Origin: Hirsutella rhossiliensis
Taxonomy: Eukaryota; Ascomycota; Sordariomycetes; Hypocreales; Ophiocordycipitaceae
DNA: 64,000 bases
Assembly: GCF_020360975.1 (NCBI RefSeq)
Contig: NW_025408667.1
Span: forward strand, 9,424,001 to 9,488,000
Direction: 5' to 3'
Positions 38,078 through 50,536 of the stretch are shown here, one piece after another. Positions within the stretch are counted from its first letter, which is position 1; each line of letters opens with the position of its first letter. Made by a program: the position numbers and the translations under genes. A model generated the notes under the pieces. That model made no database searches. It saw nothing but the letters and a program-made list of their open reading frames with translations, and was not told where the DNA came from.

Positions 38078-41000
38078 TATAAAGGACCCTCTTTTAGTAG
38101 CTTAAGGAGACGTTATTCTTTAGCACGTATAACTTAGTTACCTAGGCCCCCTAGCTTTATATAAGCTAGGCTAATAATAGGGCGTACGAATAAGGGGACT
38201 AAAGACCGTCGAATACGAATACTATAGCTAAGGGAAGACTAAGAGACGAATTTCTAAACGAATGCCTTTACGGCCGGACTAGCTATATAAGGAAATTTAG
38301 GTTAATTAGACCGACGTCTCTAGGGACTAAGAAAGCTTTATTAGGGTAATGTTTTTATAGACGCTTTTTTAGGGATAGTTTTCCCCTATTTCTTACGGAC
38401 CTACCTAAGTAAGTATAACTAGTCTACCCTTTAAAACTTCGTTAACTAGATAAAATCCTACTTCGGCTATAAGGTAAAAAAGATATAGTCTAACGGAGAG
38501 CTATTTATAAAGGATATCTTAAAATAGCTTTAAAAAAGGGGTATTTTACCCCTCCCGTTAGCACCGAATACCTAGGCCTAGAACGGAGGGGTAGAAAGAT
38601 TAAGGGGTGCTATAATAGAAAGGGCCTATATAATAAGACTTACTATAAGGCTTCTATACGACCTTTAGAGGAAAGTCGTTAAGACTGCCTATTACCTTTA
38701 GAACCGGACCCTTAGAGGGACTACCTAAGGAATAGACTAGAAAGCCCCCCTCGAGCTCTTTATAAAGAAGAGGGCCTCGCTAGCCTACCTTTATACCTAC
38801 GGCTATAAGGTATACGTAATAACTACTAATATATAGCTAAAAAGGAAGAAGAAAAGAAAGCTTAATCCTAGAGCTTTTATTAGTTATCTTATTAGTTATA
38901 ATTCTACGAATATCTTCTAGATCTAGATTCCTCTTTTATAAAAGGTTATTTTAACTAGGGATATAATTTTCGATAAATCTAGCTTCTTCGACGGAAAGAG
39001 GGATTAATAGCCCCTCTTACTCTCTTAACGTTAGCTAATTTAAAAGATTTAAATCCCCCCTTCCTAATAGTCTTAAGAAGAGGTCTTAGACGAGGAAATA
39101 AAAGAAGAAACCGACGTCGAAGTAGTTAAGGATAACGCCGACTTTAAGGAAGAAAAAGAAGAGGAAGCTACTAAATTAAATAATCTAGATAAAGAAGGAG
39201 ACTATAGAAAAGCGGTAGAGCTAGAATACGCTTACCTTCCTACGCCTCCTCCTATATAAGAAGAAGATCTAAAAGTAGCTTTCTCTATTAGTCTTCCTAT
39301 CTTAACCCCTAAGGGGGTAGGAAAGGCACCTCTCTTAAAGGATTACCTAGCTGCCTTTTTATCCCTACTTCGAGAAGCAAAGGAAGGTATAGGGCCCGAT
39401 ATAAAAGAAGACTAATTTCTCCCTTATTTCGATCGTTTTTCTAACTTCTATCTAACGCCTATAAAAGACGGTTCCTATAGAGCATTTATAGTAAGCTGGC
39501 TTTTTAAGCTATAGCTATTAGTAAGGAAGGTATATAAAAGAGACCTCCTAGACCTACTAGTAAACTAAAAGTAGCTAGAAAAAGACCCCTTTAGAGACTA
39601 GTTTTTCTAGGCCTAGAAAGACTACCTAGCCTTATATAAGGAGATAGGGTCTTTCGAAGAGGTCCTTAAGGAAAACCTAAGAGGAAAATAGGTCCTTAGC
39701 TATAAGTAGGTCTTTATCTATAAGACTAATAAATATAGCTTCCTTTAAAAATATAAAGCCCGGCTAGTTATCTATAGGAACTAGTAGGAAAAGGGGGATT
39801 TACCTACTAAGGCAACTACCTTAGTAGGGATATCTTTTTAGACCCTTTTAGCTATAGTAGTAGAATTCGACCTCGAGCTTAAATAGATAGATATAGTTAA
39901 CGCTTTTATTAACTGCCTACTTAAGGAAGAAGAAGTTATCTATATACGCCTTCTACTAGGCTTTTAATAGCTAGGAAAGGTTCTATAGCTTAGGAAAGCT
40001 CTATACGGACTATAAAGATTACCCCTTCTTTAGTAATAGTATTTAACTAGTTCCCTTAAAGCCCTAGGCTTTACGAAAGTCCCTTAAGAACCGTGTATAA
40101 TATAGAAGGGTAAAATTATAGTCTTCTTCTACGTCGATAATATTATCTAAGCCTACCTAAAAGAGGAAGAAGCTAATACTAGGGAGGCTATATAAGGCCT
40201 ATAATAAAGGTATAAGATAACTAGGCTAAGGGAGCTAAAGTAGTTCCTAGGGATACGAATCCTTTAGAATAGGTCCTAACGGACTATCTAGCTTACTTAG
40301 GACGCTTATATTAATAAGGTCGCTTATAAATTCCTCCCTAATTCCCTTAATAAGAAGCTTCCCTCTACGCCTATATTAGATAAAGAGCTTTTACCTAATC
40401 CGTCCTTTTAAGCTAGGGAGTAAGAGAAACACTAATATTAATAGAAGGTAGGCTCCTTACTTTTTTTAGCTATTTCTACTAAACCGGATATCTCTTTTAC
40501 GGTCTCTTAGCTAGCTAGGTATAACTAGAATCCTAGCCCTAGGTATTAAGAAGTAGTAGATAGAGCTATCCTTTATCTTTATTTAATAAGATTATATAGT
40601 CTACGCCTAGAAGGGTAGGGAAGGAAATAAGCTACTAAAATCTTCCTTTATTTAAGCGATTCGTCTTTTATAGATAATTCCTTAGATAGAAAGAGCTTAT
40701 AAGGGTATATTATATCTATTTTTAGAGGAACTATTACTTAGAGAGCTTCGAAGTAAGCTACCGTTATAACTTTTAGTACGGAGGCAGAGCTACTAGCTCT
40801 TTTAGAAGTATTAAAAGAAGCGATTTTCCTTAGCTAGCTACTAATATCTCTATAACTATAAATTCCGACCCTATTAGCTATAGAATATAATAATATATAG
40901 ACTATATAAATTCTTATAGAAAATAGTAAGTTATTAACCTAGCTATAGTATATCGATATCTATTAATATTAGTTACGCTAAGAGGTCTAAAGGGGACTTA

Positions 41001-41462
41001 TTTCCGTCCGTTAGGTTTTAATAGTATTAATAAAAGCTAACGGTCTTATAAAGCCCCTACCGAAATAAAAGCTAGCTATCTTTTTATAGTAAATTAGGCT
41101 AGAAGACGTTTAAGAAAAGCTATCCTTAGAGGCCCGCCTTAAGAGTCTATAAGAGGAGCTAATAGCCCGTATAAGAAGGTAACGTCTATAGCTAAAGAAA
41201 AGGAAGAGGTTTTTCCCTTTAAAGGGCCCCCTATTTTAATTAGGTTTTTTCCCTTCTAAGAAGGCCCCCCTTTCTTATAGGACTTTCTCCTCTTTAGGCC
41301 CCTATTCCTTAAGTAGGTCTAAAAGAGCTTAGGGACCTAAAAGGGCCCTTACTTTCCTCGAGTAAATAGAGAAGTATAGAGCTAAGAACCTCCTTTATAC
41401 GCTTACTAGCCCGAAGCCGTATTAGCTATGCCCTTAAGGGGCAGGCTATAACTAAGGGGGTG

Positions 41463-41947
41463 TGTTACGAAGCGTGGCCTAATTTCTTAGTTCTCGGAGA
41501 TATCCCTTAGTATAAGGGACTAAAGAAGCTAAAAACACCCGGTATAGAAGAAGGAAGAAGGAGCTAAAAAGAGGTATAGAAAGGAGGGTAGGGGTATAAG
41601 GGGAAGTAGAAGTAGTAATAGCTTCCTATAGAGGTAGCGAAAGATAAGACGGATATACCGGTAACGGCTAGAAAAGAGGGGAAAAACCAGTAAAAAGCTT
41701 AGTAGTCAAAAGGATATTAATAGCTTCTTTAAGTAGGATCTTCTTTATTAATTAAGATACTAGATAAGTATAAAGATAGGCGTTAAATAAAGGAAAGAAG
41801 GATAATTAAGGCAATATAATAATTACTCCCCTACTTATATTACTGCTCTTATAAGAATTAAATCTCGCTGCCTTACCTATCCGACCTATTACTTTTAATT
41901 TTACCTTTATATATTTTTATATACTTCTTATATCTCTCTTTATAAGA
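41463..41947 (+). repeat. 3' LTR of Copia D (485 bp)
   Basis: Starts TGTTACGAAGCGTGG after a purine tract (AAGGGGG) and ends near TTTATAAGA. It matches both 486-bp LTRs of Copia E. Confidence 0.85.
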
Positions 41948-44900
41948 AGTTCTAGTATAGTAATAGGCTAATCTTATATACTTAGACCTTTTATAAAATT
42001 CCGGATTTTCTACTAATTTAATAGTAGTAGTATTATCCGTTAAAATAAGAGGTATAGTATTAAGAATCTTAATAGATAGATCCTTAGTAATATTTTTAAA
42101 AAGTATATTTAAATAAATAGCTTCTTTATTTACCTCCCTAAGGCTAATATACTCTACTTTATAGGTAGAAAGGGCAATAGCTTTCTACTTAGAGTAAGCC
42201 TAGCTTATTATATTATTATATATATAAAAATAATAACTAGAAAAGGATTTTCCGTCCGTTAAATCCGACGCCTAGCTAGAGTCGGTAAAACCCTTAATAT
42301 ATAGATAGGTAAAAGGGATATTATAATTATATTTAATCTTTAGGCTAGGGAATTTATTTAAATATTTCTAAATTATATTTAAAGCCTTAAAATACGTTTA
42401 GTTAAGCTTAGCCGTAAATCTAGTATATAAAATTATAGAATATAAGATATCTAGCCTAGTAAATAAAGCTAAGTATAATAGAGATCTTATTTCTTTCTAA
42501 AATTATAATATATCTTCCTTAAAAGGTAATTCCTTTGCTTTTATAAGCTTAAAGCCTACTATAGCGGGTAAATTTAAAGTTCCTAAACCTTCTTTATTAA
42601 ATTCCTTTAATTTATTTAAGGTATAATTTTCTTAGGATATATATAGCTCTTTATTTTCTCGGTTTATTATAATATTTAGACCTAAGAAGTCTTTTATATC
42701 TTTTAAGATAGTAAAATCTAGGAATTTATATAATTCTTTAAATAATCTTTCTTCTATTATAGATTTAGAGGGCCCTACTTTAAGAAAGTCATCGACGTAG
42801 ATTGCTAAGGCTATACTATAGTCCTTATTTATAAATACTTCTTTATTTATTAAAAAAGGAAGAAATCCGAGTTTATTTAATATAATTTTTAAATAATTAT
42901 ACTAGAGCTTAGGACTTTGTTTTAAGCTATATAATACTTTCTTTAGCTTTGCTTTAATTTAACCGGTTTTATATAGGTCTAGGAATTTAGTTAATTTAAT
43001 TACTTTAGCTTTATAAGCTAATCTATATTTTAAATAATATTCTTTAAGAGCGTATTCTTCGTAGCCTATAGGAAGATCGATATATACTTTACTATCTATA
43101 TCGGTATATATAAAGGCATTTATTATATCTATTTATAAAGCTTTAAATTTATAAATAATAGCTAAAATAAGTAGAATTCTAATAGATTTAGGTCTAGCTA
43201 TAGTCGAGAAGGTATCTAGGAAATCTAAGCTATAGATCTACTTAAATCCCTATATTATAAAACGGGCTTTATATTTTATTATATTATTTTAACTATCCTT
43301 CTTAATAGTATAGACCTAACGGCCTCCTATAGCCTCCCTATCCTTACGGAGGTAAGAAAACTCCTAAGTTTTATATTTAATTAGCTAGATAATTTCCTTA
43401 TTTATAGCTTCTTTCTAAAATACTACTTCGGGGCTATTTATTACTTATTTATAGGTCTTTAGAATTTTTAGATCCTAATTCTCTATACTAGTAAGAATTA
43501 ACTCTATAAAATCGCAGTTTAGAAATAAATTAACGTTAGGGTATTTAATATAGTTAGAATCGAACCCTTCTAGATTCTTAGGTAATTCTACTACTATTTT
43601 ACTAGTAGTAGGAATAGGATCGTTATTTAGAGACTCTTCTTTTATAAAGGGCAAGGGACTTTTATCTCTAGGTTCTCTAGTAGCTTCCTCTATAGGGATA
43701 TAGCTTTCTAGCTTATCTTTATTTAGAATATAATTAAAATTAAAGATATTATTACTACTAGAAATTTCTAGATTTTTTATATATTTATTTTCTAGTATAG
43801 TAATATCTTTAAAGATAGTAATCTTTCTCTTAGTAAAGTCCTAGATTTTATATGCATTTTCTAAATAGCTTACTATTATTCCCTTAAAAGCTCTATTATC
43901 TAGCTTATCTTTAAGGTCTTTATTCTTATAATATATAAGGCTTCTAAAGGTCTTAATTTTATTTAAGGTCTTAAAAGGTAGTATTATATTATCCCTCTTT
44001 TTTATAAGACTTTTAAATCCTATCGTAGAATACGGTAATCTATTATATAAATAGGTAGCTATTAAAACAGCTTCTCCCTATAGATATTTAGGAAGCCTAG
44101 TAGTAAATAAAAGAGCTCGTACTTTTTCTAATATAGTACGATTTATTCTTTCTATTCTACTATTTAATTCCGGCGTCCTAGGAGGACTAGAATTAAAGGT
44201 AATTCCTTCTTTTTCGTAATAGAGCTTTATTTTATATATAAATTCTTTAGCATTATTAGAAAATGCTTCTTTAATCCTAGTATTTTTAGGGTTATTTTCT
44301 ACCTTATTTTTAAATTCTAGAAACCTATCTAGAGCTTCCCCCTTTTTTCGAAAAAGGTATATTTCTAGATATCGGGTTCCTATATCTAAGAAAGAAATAT
44401 AATAGTAATATTTATTATAAGGAGGCATTTTAATTAGCCCTTAAATATCTAATACTATTTTTTTTAAATAGGTATAAGACTTATACGAAGGTTATTTATT
44501 AACCTTATTCGTTGCTTTAGCTCTAATATATATTTTGTATTATCTTATTTTATTTTCCTCTTTTAAAGGCATTTTTATATCCTTATTATATCTTTTTAAT
44601 ATTTCTAAAATAGCCCTACTATTTATATACCTTAAGCGTAAGTACTAAGTATAAAAATCCATATCCTTTATCTTTAAAGATATAATAAGGATTAATTAGC
44701 TTTCTAATAAAGGTTCTATAAGAATATAATATAATTTATTTCTAAGAAATCCTTTAGTAAGGACCTTAGCCTTATTATCTAATAAAAGGACTTTATTTCC
44801 TCCTATTAAGGCATAGGTACTATTAAAATAAGATTAGGATAGTATATTTACCCCTAATTTAGGTATATAAAAGCAGTCTTAAAGGATATACCTTTTATAA

Positions 44901-46310
44901 TTATATAGGAACTTAAATACTAAGTCCCCCTTTCCTTTTACTAATATAAAGGAAGCTTTTCCCTAGTAAACTTTAGACTTAATTTCTTTATAGTTAATAA
45001 GGAAATTCTTATTTGATACTATATGCCTAGTAGCTCCGGTATTATAAATAAAATCAAAGATCCTTTTATTCTTATAACTAGGAAATCCTCTTTCTCTTAC
45101 CTTTAAAACTAATTCCTTTATTCTAGGAATTAAGGCTTCTAAAGGTCTTAAAAGAGAGTCTTTATTAGCTTCTACTATAGGGGTATTTATAGAGGTTAAA
45201 ATTACCTCTAAATCCTTAGACGTTTATATAGGGGTCGGAGCCCTAGAAAGGTCTATAAGGTCGATATCTAGGTCTATATTTTCTTACGAAGCTATATTTA
45301 AGACCTTATTACTATCGTCCGAATTAGACTCTAGCTCTATAATTCGAGCCTTCCTTCTTTTATTAGTAGTAGAAATACTACTAAAAGCGGATTTCTTCCT
45401 AAAAGAAGAAGATAAAGAAGAAGATTTTCTCTTCTTAGAAATTTAAGTCCTATTATCCTTTTTTCCTTTATTTAAAACCTAATAAGTAGGAGCCTTATTC
45501 GGGTATAATTTATAGTAATTTACTATAAAATGCCTTAGTTTTTTATATTCCTTATAATAAGGAGTATCTATAGAATTTCTATAGGATTTCTAAGGCTTCC
45601 TTTATATTAAGAAGGCTTTCTCGGAAGATTTTTCTATATCCTCTATTCTTCTAGCTTTATCTAAAAGACTAGCTATTAAGGATTTAAGGGTAAACGCTAT
45701 AAAATTATACCTAAGGCTCTATATAATATTTATAATATAGCTTCTAAATTCCTTATTAAGGCAATTAAGAATCTATGCTATAAGAATAACTTCTAGAATT
45801 TCTATATTATAGGATTTTAAATCCTCGTAGATTTCCTTTACCTTATAAAGGTATTTCTTTAAATTAGGGCCTAAGGGACTAAGATTAAAGAGCTGCTTTA
45901 TAAGTAAATAATTCGACGAGAAATTCGACGGATTACATAGCTTTATAAGCTTATCCTAAGTAGCTTTAGCATTTATTAAATGCTTAATTTATATTAAAGG
46001 GCTATCTTCGACTTAAAGAAAAATCTAGGATAAAGCTTTTATAGTCTTTATATAATTTTCTTAATCTAAGGTAGCGATAAGCTTTTCCTTAGTAAGGATA
46101 GCTCTTATCCTTATAGTCTAAAGAGTATAATTTAAATTTCCCTTAAGTCTAGAGAATTTATATTCTTTCTATCTACCTATTTTATATAAATTCGGTATTA
46201 TTTCGTTCGTAGGGATCGAGAAGTCTAGACGGGAGTTTAAGAGCGTAGAAAGGTAGAGGAAGTCGTTAAGGGGATTTTCGAAAGGAATTTTAATCGGGTA
46301 TTTCGACAAG
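41948..46310 (-). pseudogene. Ty1/Copia element G, gag-protease-integrase-RT-RNase H relic
   Basis: The minus strand reads almost a whole Copia polyprotein. Gag lies at about 46,310-45,450. The protease core TGATRHIVSN is near 45,035. The integrase core (44,428-44,078) is still an open frame of 116 residues with FLDIGTRYLEIYLFRKK and SPPRTPELNSRIERINRT. The RT starts near 43,350 with REAIGGR and has an intact YVDD (plus-strand 42,788-42,799). RNase H follows to 41,950, where it is cut by the 3' LTR of Copia D just before its end. Stops are mainly TAG/TAA. It is related to the Copia fragment at 16,436-18,094 (similar RT and RNase H text). Its own LTRs were not recognised. Confidence 0.9.
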
Positions 46311-46934
46311 GAATTTTAAAGGTATAAGTTAATTTCCTAGCTTAAAAGGAGTAAGCCGGGCTTATAACCTCTTAAGGTATATAAGCAAAAGCGGAATTTT
46401 AGGAAATCAAGGAATTATATAAGACTACGTAATAGAGGGGAAGAAGGAGTATAAGGTAGGACTTTTAATAGAATTTATTAGTAATATATTAGTATATAGA
46501 AGAGGTATTAAAGTTAATAATCCTCCCTCTATCTACTAGCGGATATACTATCTTATATAGATAATTATAGGTAAACGGAAGAACCTTTCGGGACTAGATT
46601 TACGCTGCTATATAGCCCTAAGACTAAGGAATTTAGTAATACCTCGAGTATATTAGGAAGTATCTTAGTTCTACTAATATTCGTGTTTAAAGGAGGTTGG
46701 TCGTGCTAGTGTTCTTAAGAGGTCTTAGCTAGCATTCTAAGCTAGCTTTATTTCTTTAATTCCCGATTATACGATAACCGGCAACCCGTTTAATATATAA
46801 TAATATATAAAATAACGAGCGATTCTTACTCTATAATATAGGATTTTATCTATAGTTAATATACTACTTATTAGATTATATAATTAGGAGAGTATATTAT
46901 AGCTGCTTTATTTATAGTAGGAACACCGTTCCTT
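46311..46934. other. Unassigned spacer, probably Copia G 5' region
   Basis: About 620 bp between the gag start of Copia G and the gag-only relic. It may hold G's leader or 5' LTR, but I found no partner repeat. A short inverted repeat AGGAAC-acc-GTTCCT lies near 46,919-46,934. Confidence 0.35.
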
Positions 46935-47821
46935 ATAAAGAGTGCTACTTCCTATATAATAAATTCGTCTTTCTCTAGTCTTATTACTTCTAGAGTTTAT
47001 TAATTAAATAGTCCTTAGGCTAGTTACGTTATACTAATTATATTAGTTATAAACCTAACTTCCTTTAGTACTTATTAGACTTCGAGGCACTTATAATCCG
47101 ATTCTTTATAAGTAAGGTAAGTAAGCTTAATCGGTTCGACCTAGTATTCTTTATCCTATTCTTTAACTTATATTAAAGCTACCGCGAGTTTTCCTTATAG
47201 ATATTCGAGGAAGAGTAAACTACTCTATATATTATCTTTAGCTACTTTTATAACTATTATTATACCTCTATAAGGTCTAATATTACTCTCTACTTTCTCT
47301 AGGGTCTAGAATTTAGTGTTTTCTATACCTTAGGCTATATCTATATATCTTTTATAAAGTCTCTCGCTTAGTTAAGGAATAAAGTTAATTAGGTAATTTA
47401 AAGGGATCAGGAGTTTTTTATATATAATTTCTCCGACGATTTTATTTATAAGTCTATCGAACTTCTTATCTAGATCTACTTTATATCTATAGTATATAAG
47501 GATAATCTTTAAGCTAGTTTTTACTATTCTCGTTATCTCGATTTCCTTTATATCCTCTTTAACTCTTTATCTTTTCCTTTTATAGGTATTAATCCCTATT
47601 ATAGTTATATAGATTATCTAATTATATATATCGCTTTATTATATATTATCTATAATTATAATAACTAATATCCTTCTTACTTTTTTTCTTATATCGCTTA
47701 CTTTTAGATTCCTTAGCTTTTACTTATATAGGCTTTTATATCTCTAAAACTAGTCTAAGAAACTAAATTCTTTTTTACTAGTAGCTTAATTCGGGTAAGA
47801 TAGTATAACTATAGCTTTAAC

Positions 47822-48517
47822 TGTAAGAAGGTATGAGCAATAAGCGCAGAATCGGGTAATCGATGACGTAAGCGGAAAGATCGGTCGAAGGAGTATAGGG
47901 TATGATTTCGTCTGGAATTTATAACGAGCATATAAGGGGCTGAATAATATATTGAAAGAATAGCGTTGCAAAAGATGCTTATATACTTGCTCTTTTTTTC
48001 TACTACTCCCAGGGAAATCCTTCGTCTTTTATAGACCATTGCTCGCCCACTAGTAGACCAATTAGTCAGCTTTCTAGCACATTCTATAGTGCTTAAAAAG
48101 CTCTATCTATAGTATATCTTCCTAACTTAGTAGGTGGTCTGATTGTGGCGTGATGGTTGACGTAAGACTATGGGTTCTGGCATGAGTAGTGGATTTAACC
48201 AGAATGTTCTATGCCCCACCTATTCTCGTATCGCGGATATCTTCGGAACCGCTAGGCCAAAATAGGCAATAGGGTATCCGTTCTGCTCGTAATTGACTTA
48301 TGCATTTTATGCATATTTTTGTTTGTAAGGATAGGCTTATCCTGACCCGCCTTTCCTAGAGGAAGGTATAGTTATCTAGTAGAGGTCTTTGTCTTTTAAG
48401 GGTTATTCCTTAGACTGTATTATAGAGCCCCTTTTTACTAGCTTATTCTATAAAGCCTCCCTATGCCTGTTATTTCTTTATAACAGTAAAATAGGAATAT
48501 AAGGGTATATTCTTATA
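47822..48517 (-). mobile_element. Copia solo LTR (696 bp), lightly mutated, TTAAC duplication
   Basis: Starts TGTAAGAAGG and ends TTCTTATA, flanked by TTAAC at 47,817-47,821 and 48,518-48,522. It is the reverse complement of the Copia 3' LTR at 18,480-19,173. It keeps many TG/CA dinucleotides, so it is younger or less mutated than its surroundings. The minus-strand frames across it have no coding meaning. Confidence 0.9.
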
Positions 48518-50050
48518 TTAACCTATTTTATAAGTAGTAATATAAAGGAGTCTAGCTATATATCTACCTAGTATATAATAAGCCTTTAAATATATATACC
48601 TATTTAAGAAAACCTATTAATAAGTACTAAGGGAATTACGCTTTTATTATTTTTCCTTTTAAGGTAAAGAGTCCTATTTACTACTTTATATATTATAAAT
48701 CCGATCTTATAGTCCTAAGAGTATACTATATACTTATTAAGGTAATATCTTTCTTTATTATAATAAAAGTATCTCCTAGGCTAGTTAAAAGCATTAACCT
48801 AAAACTATATATATTAATTAGATAGGTAGTAAAGTCCGATAGTATTTACGCTACCTCCTTATCTATAACTTAAAGAGTAGCCTTTACTACTAACGTATCT
48901 TTATTCCCTATTAAGCTAGTTAAATATCTACTCTTATTAGTAAATAAGGTTAATCTTTATATCTTTAAAGGCTTTTATTAGGTCTAAGATCTCCTTTATA
49001 GGCTATCTAGGTTTCTTATCTATTTTCTTTAACTCTTTAAGAAGTTTTTCTTTACTTTTATTAGATTTAGCTTCCTTTATTACTTCGTTAATTTCCCTAA
49101 AGAGCTAGTCTTTCTTTAGGTTCTTAAGCTTTTAATTATAGACTTTAGATACTATATCTTATTACTTAACGTCCTAGTAAGGTACTAAGTAGTTATTAAT
49201 TATATAGATAAGGCTTTTATATAGGAGTTTTAAAATAACTTTAGATATCTTTTTATTTCTTTCTATAACGTTAATAATAAGCTCCTTTAGTATTATATAG
49301 TAAATAAAGTATAACTAAACTATAGATTCTTCTTAGCTATTAAGTTATACCTTACGCTATAGGTATAAGTAGAGACTAAGCTATTCTATAACTTCTATAA
49401 TAGTCTTAGGCTTTTTAGTATTATAATAGTCTAAGCGGTCGTTAGTAGTTTCTAGTTATTTAATATTATATATATAGTAGTATTAAAGGAGTCTCTTCTT
49501 TACTTCTTCTTAAGTAAGTCCGTTTATAAGAATTTTAATAGTAGGGGCTTATATAGAGGAGATATAGACTTTAAGCTAGTCTATTTTATCCTTATTATAA
49601 ATACGGTTAATATATATCTCTTATTTAAACTTCTTAAGGAATTTAGTTACGTTTTTACTATTAAATTTACTAATAGGTAGGAGTTATAGTTAGCGGAGTC
49701 TTCTTATAAGGTTATCTTAGCTTTTAGTAAGTATATCTCTAAGTCTATTAATAATCTTATTAATATCTACCTTAATTTTCTTTATATCGCTAGTAGTAGG
49801 ATTAAATAATCTCTTATAACGGCTAGCGTTTCTAGATATAGTATGCCTATAGATTATAAGGTTATAAAATTTAAAGTTAAAGTTTTTAAAGTTAAAGGAT
49901 ATCTTATTATAACTATCTTATTACTTACTTTCTTATTTATTAGCGGGAGGTAAGCGTTCTTTATAAGCTACTATATAAAGGAGAGCTAAGGTTAAGGTTA
50001 TTAAGGTATCCCTTATTAGTACCTAAATTAGTATTATTAGTACGTATATA

Positions 50051-50536
50051 TATCGCGAAGCGTGGCCTGATTTTATAGTTCTCGGAGATATCCCTTAGCA
50101 CGAGGGACTAAGGAAGCTAAAAACACCCGGTGTAGAAGAAGGAAGAAGGAGCTAAAAAGAGGTGTAGAAAGAAGGGTAGGGGCATAAGGGGAAGCAGAAG
50201 TAGCGATAGCTTCCTATAGAGGTGGCGAGAGATAAGACGGATAGGCCGGCAACGGCTAGAAAGGAGGGGAAAAACCGGCAAAAAGCTCGGTAGTCGAAAG
50301 GATATTAGTAGCTTCTTTAAGCAAGATCTTCTTTATTAATTAAGATGCTAGACGGGTATAAAGAGGGGCGTTAGATAAAGGAAAAAAGGATAATTAAGGC
50401 AATATAATAATTACTCCCCTACTATAATTATTGCCCCCGTAAGATTTAAATATCTCTACCCTGCCTATCCGACCCCTTACTTCTACTTTTACCTTCGTAT
50501 ATTTTATATATACTTCTTATATCTCTCTATGCGAGA
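50051..50536 (+). repeat. 5' LTR of Copia E
   Basis: Starts TATCGCGAAGCGTGG (TG to TA) and ends CTATGCGAGA. The following GTTATAAGCCTAGG is a candidate primer-binding region. Confidence 0.85.

Larger units (their letters stand above)
35290..41947 (+). mobile_element. Copia element D, 5'-truncated, with 3' LTR
   Basis: From 35,290 rightward it matches Copia E (51,545-56,393) almost base for base, apart from RIP transitions and one inserted element (36,225-38,077). The 5' LTR and gag present in E (50,051-51,545) are absent. The internal region encodes Copia pol: the RT catalytic box reads YVDN (40,130-40,141) for YVDD, and RNase H follows to about 41,100. The 3' LTR is at 41,463-41,947. Its right flank is Copia G, broken within RNase H, so D lies inside G. 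D is more strongly mutated than E (E keeps many CpG-linked and TG/CA sites that are TA in D). Confidence 0.85.

Noticed and set aside
47786..48039. Two open frames on the minus strand
   Set aside because: They lie at the end of a Copia solo LTR whose sequence is repeated at 18,960-19,173, with no coding role.
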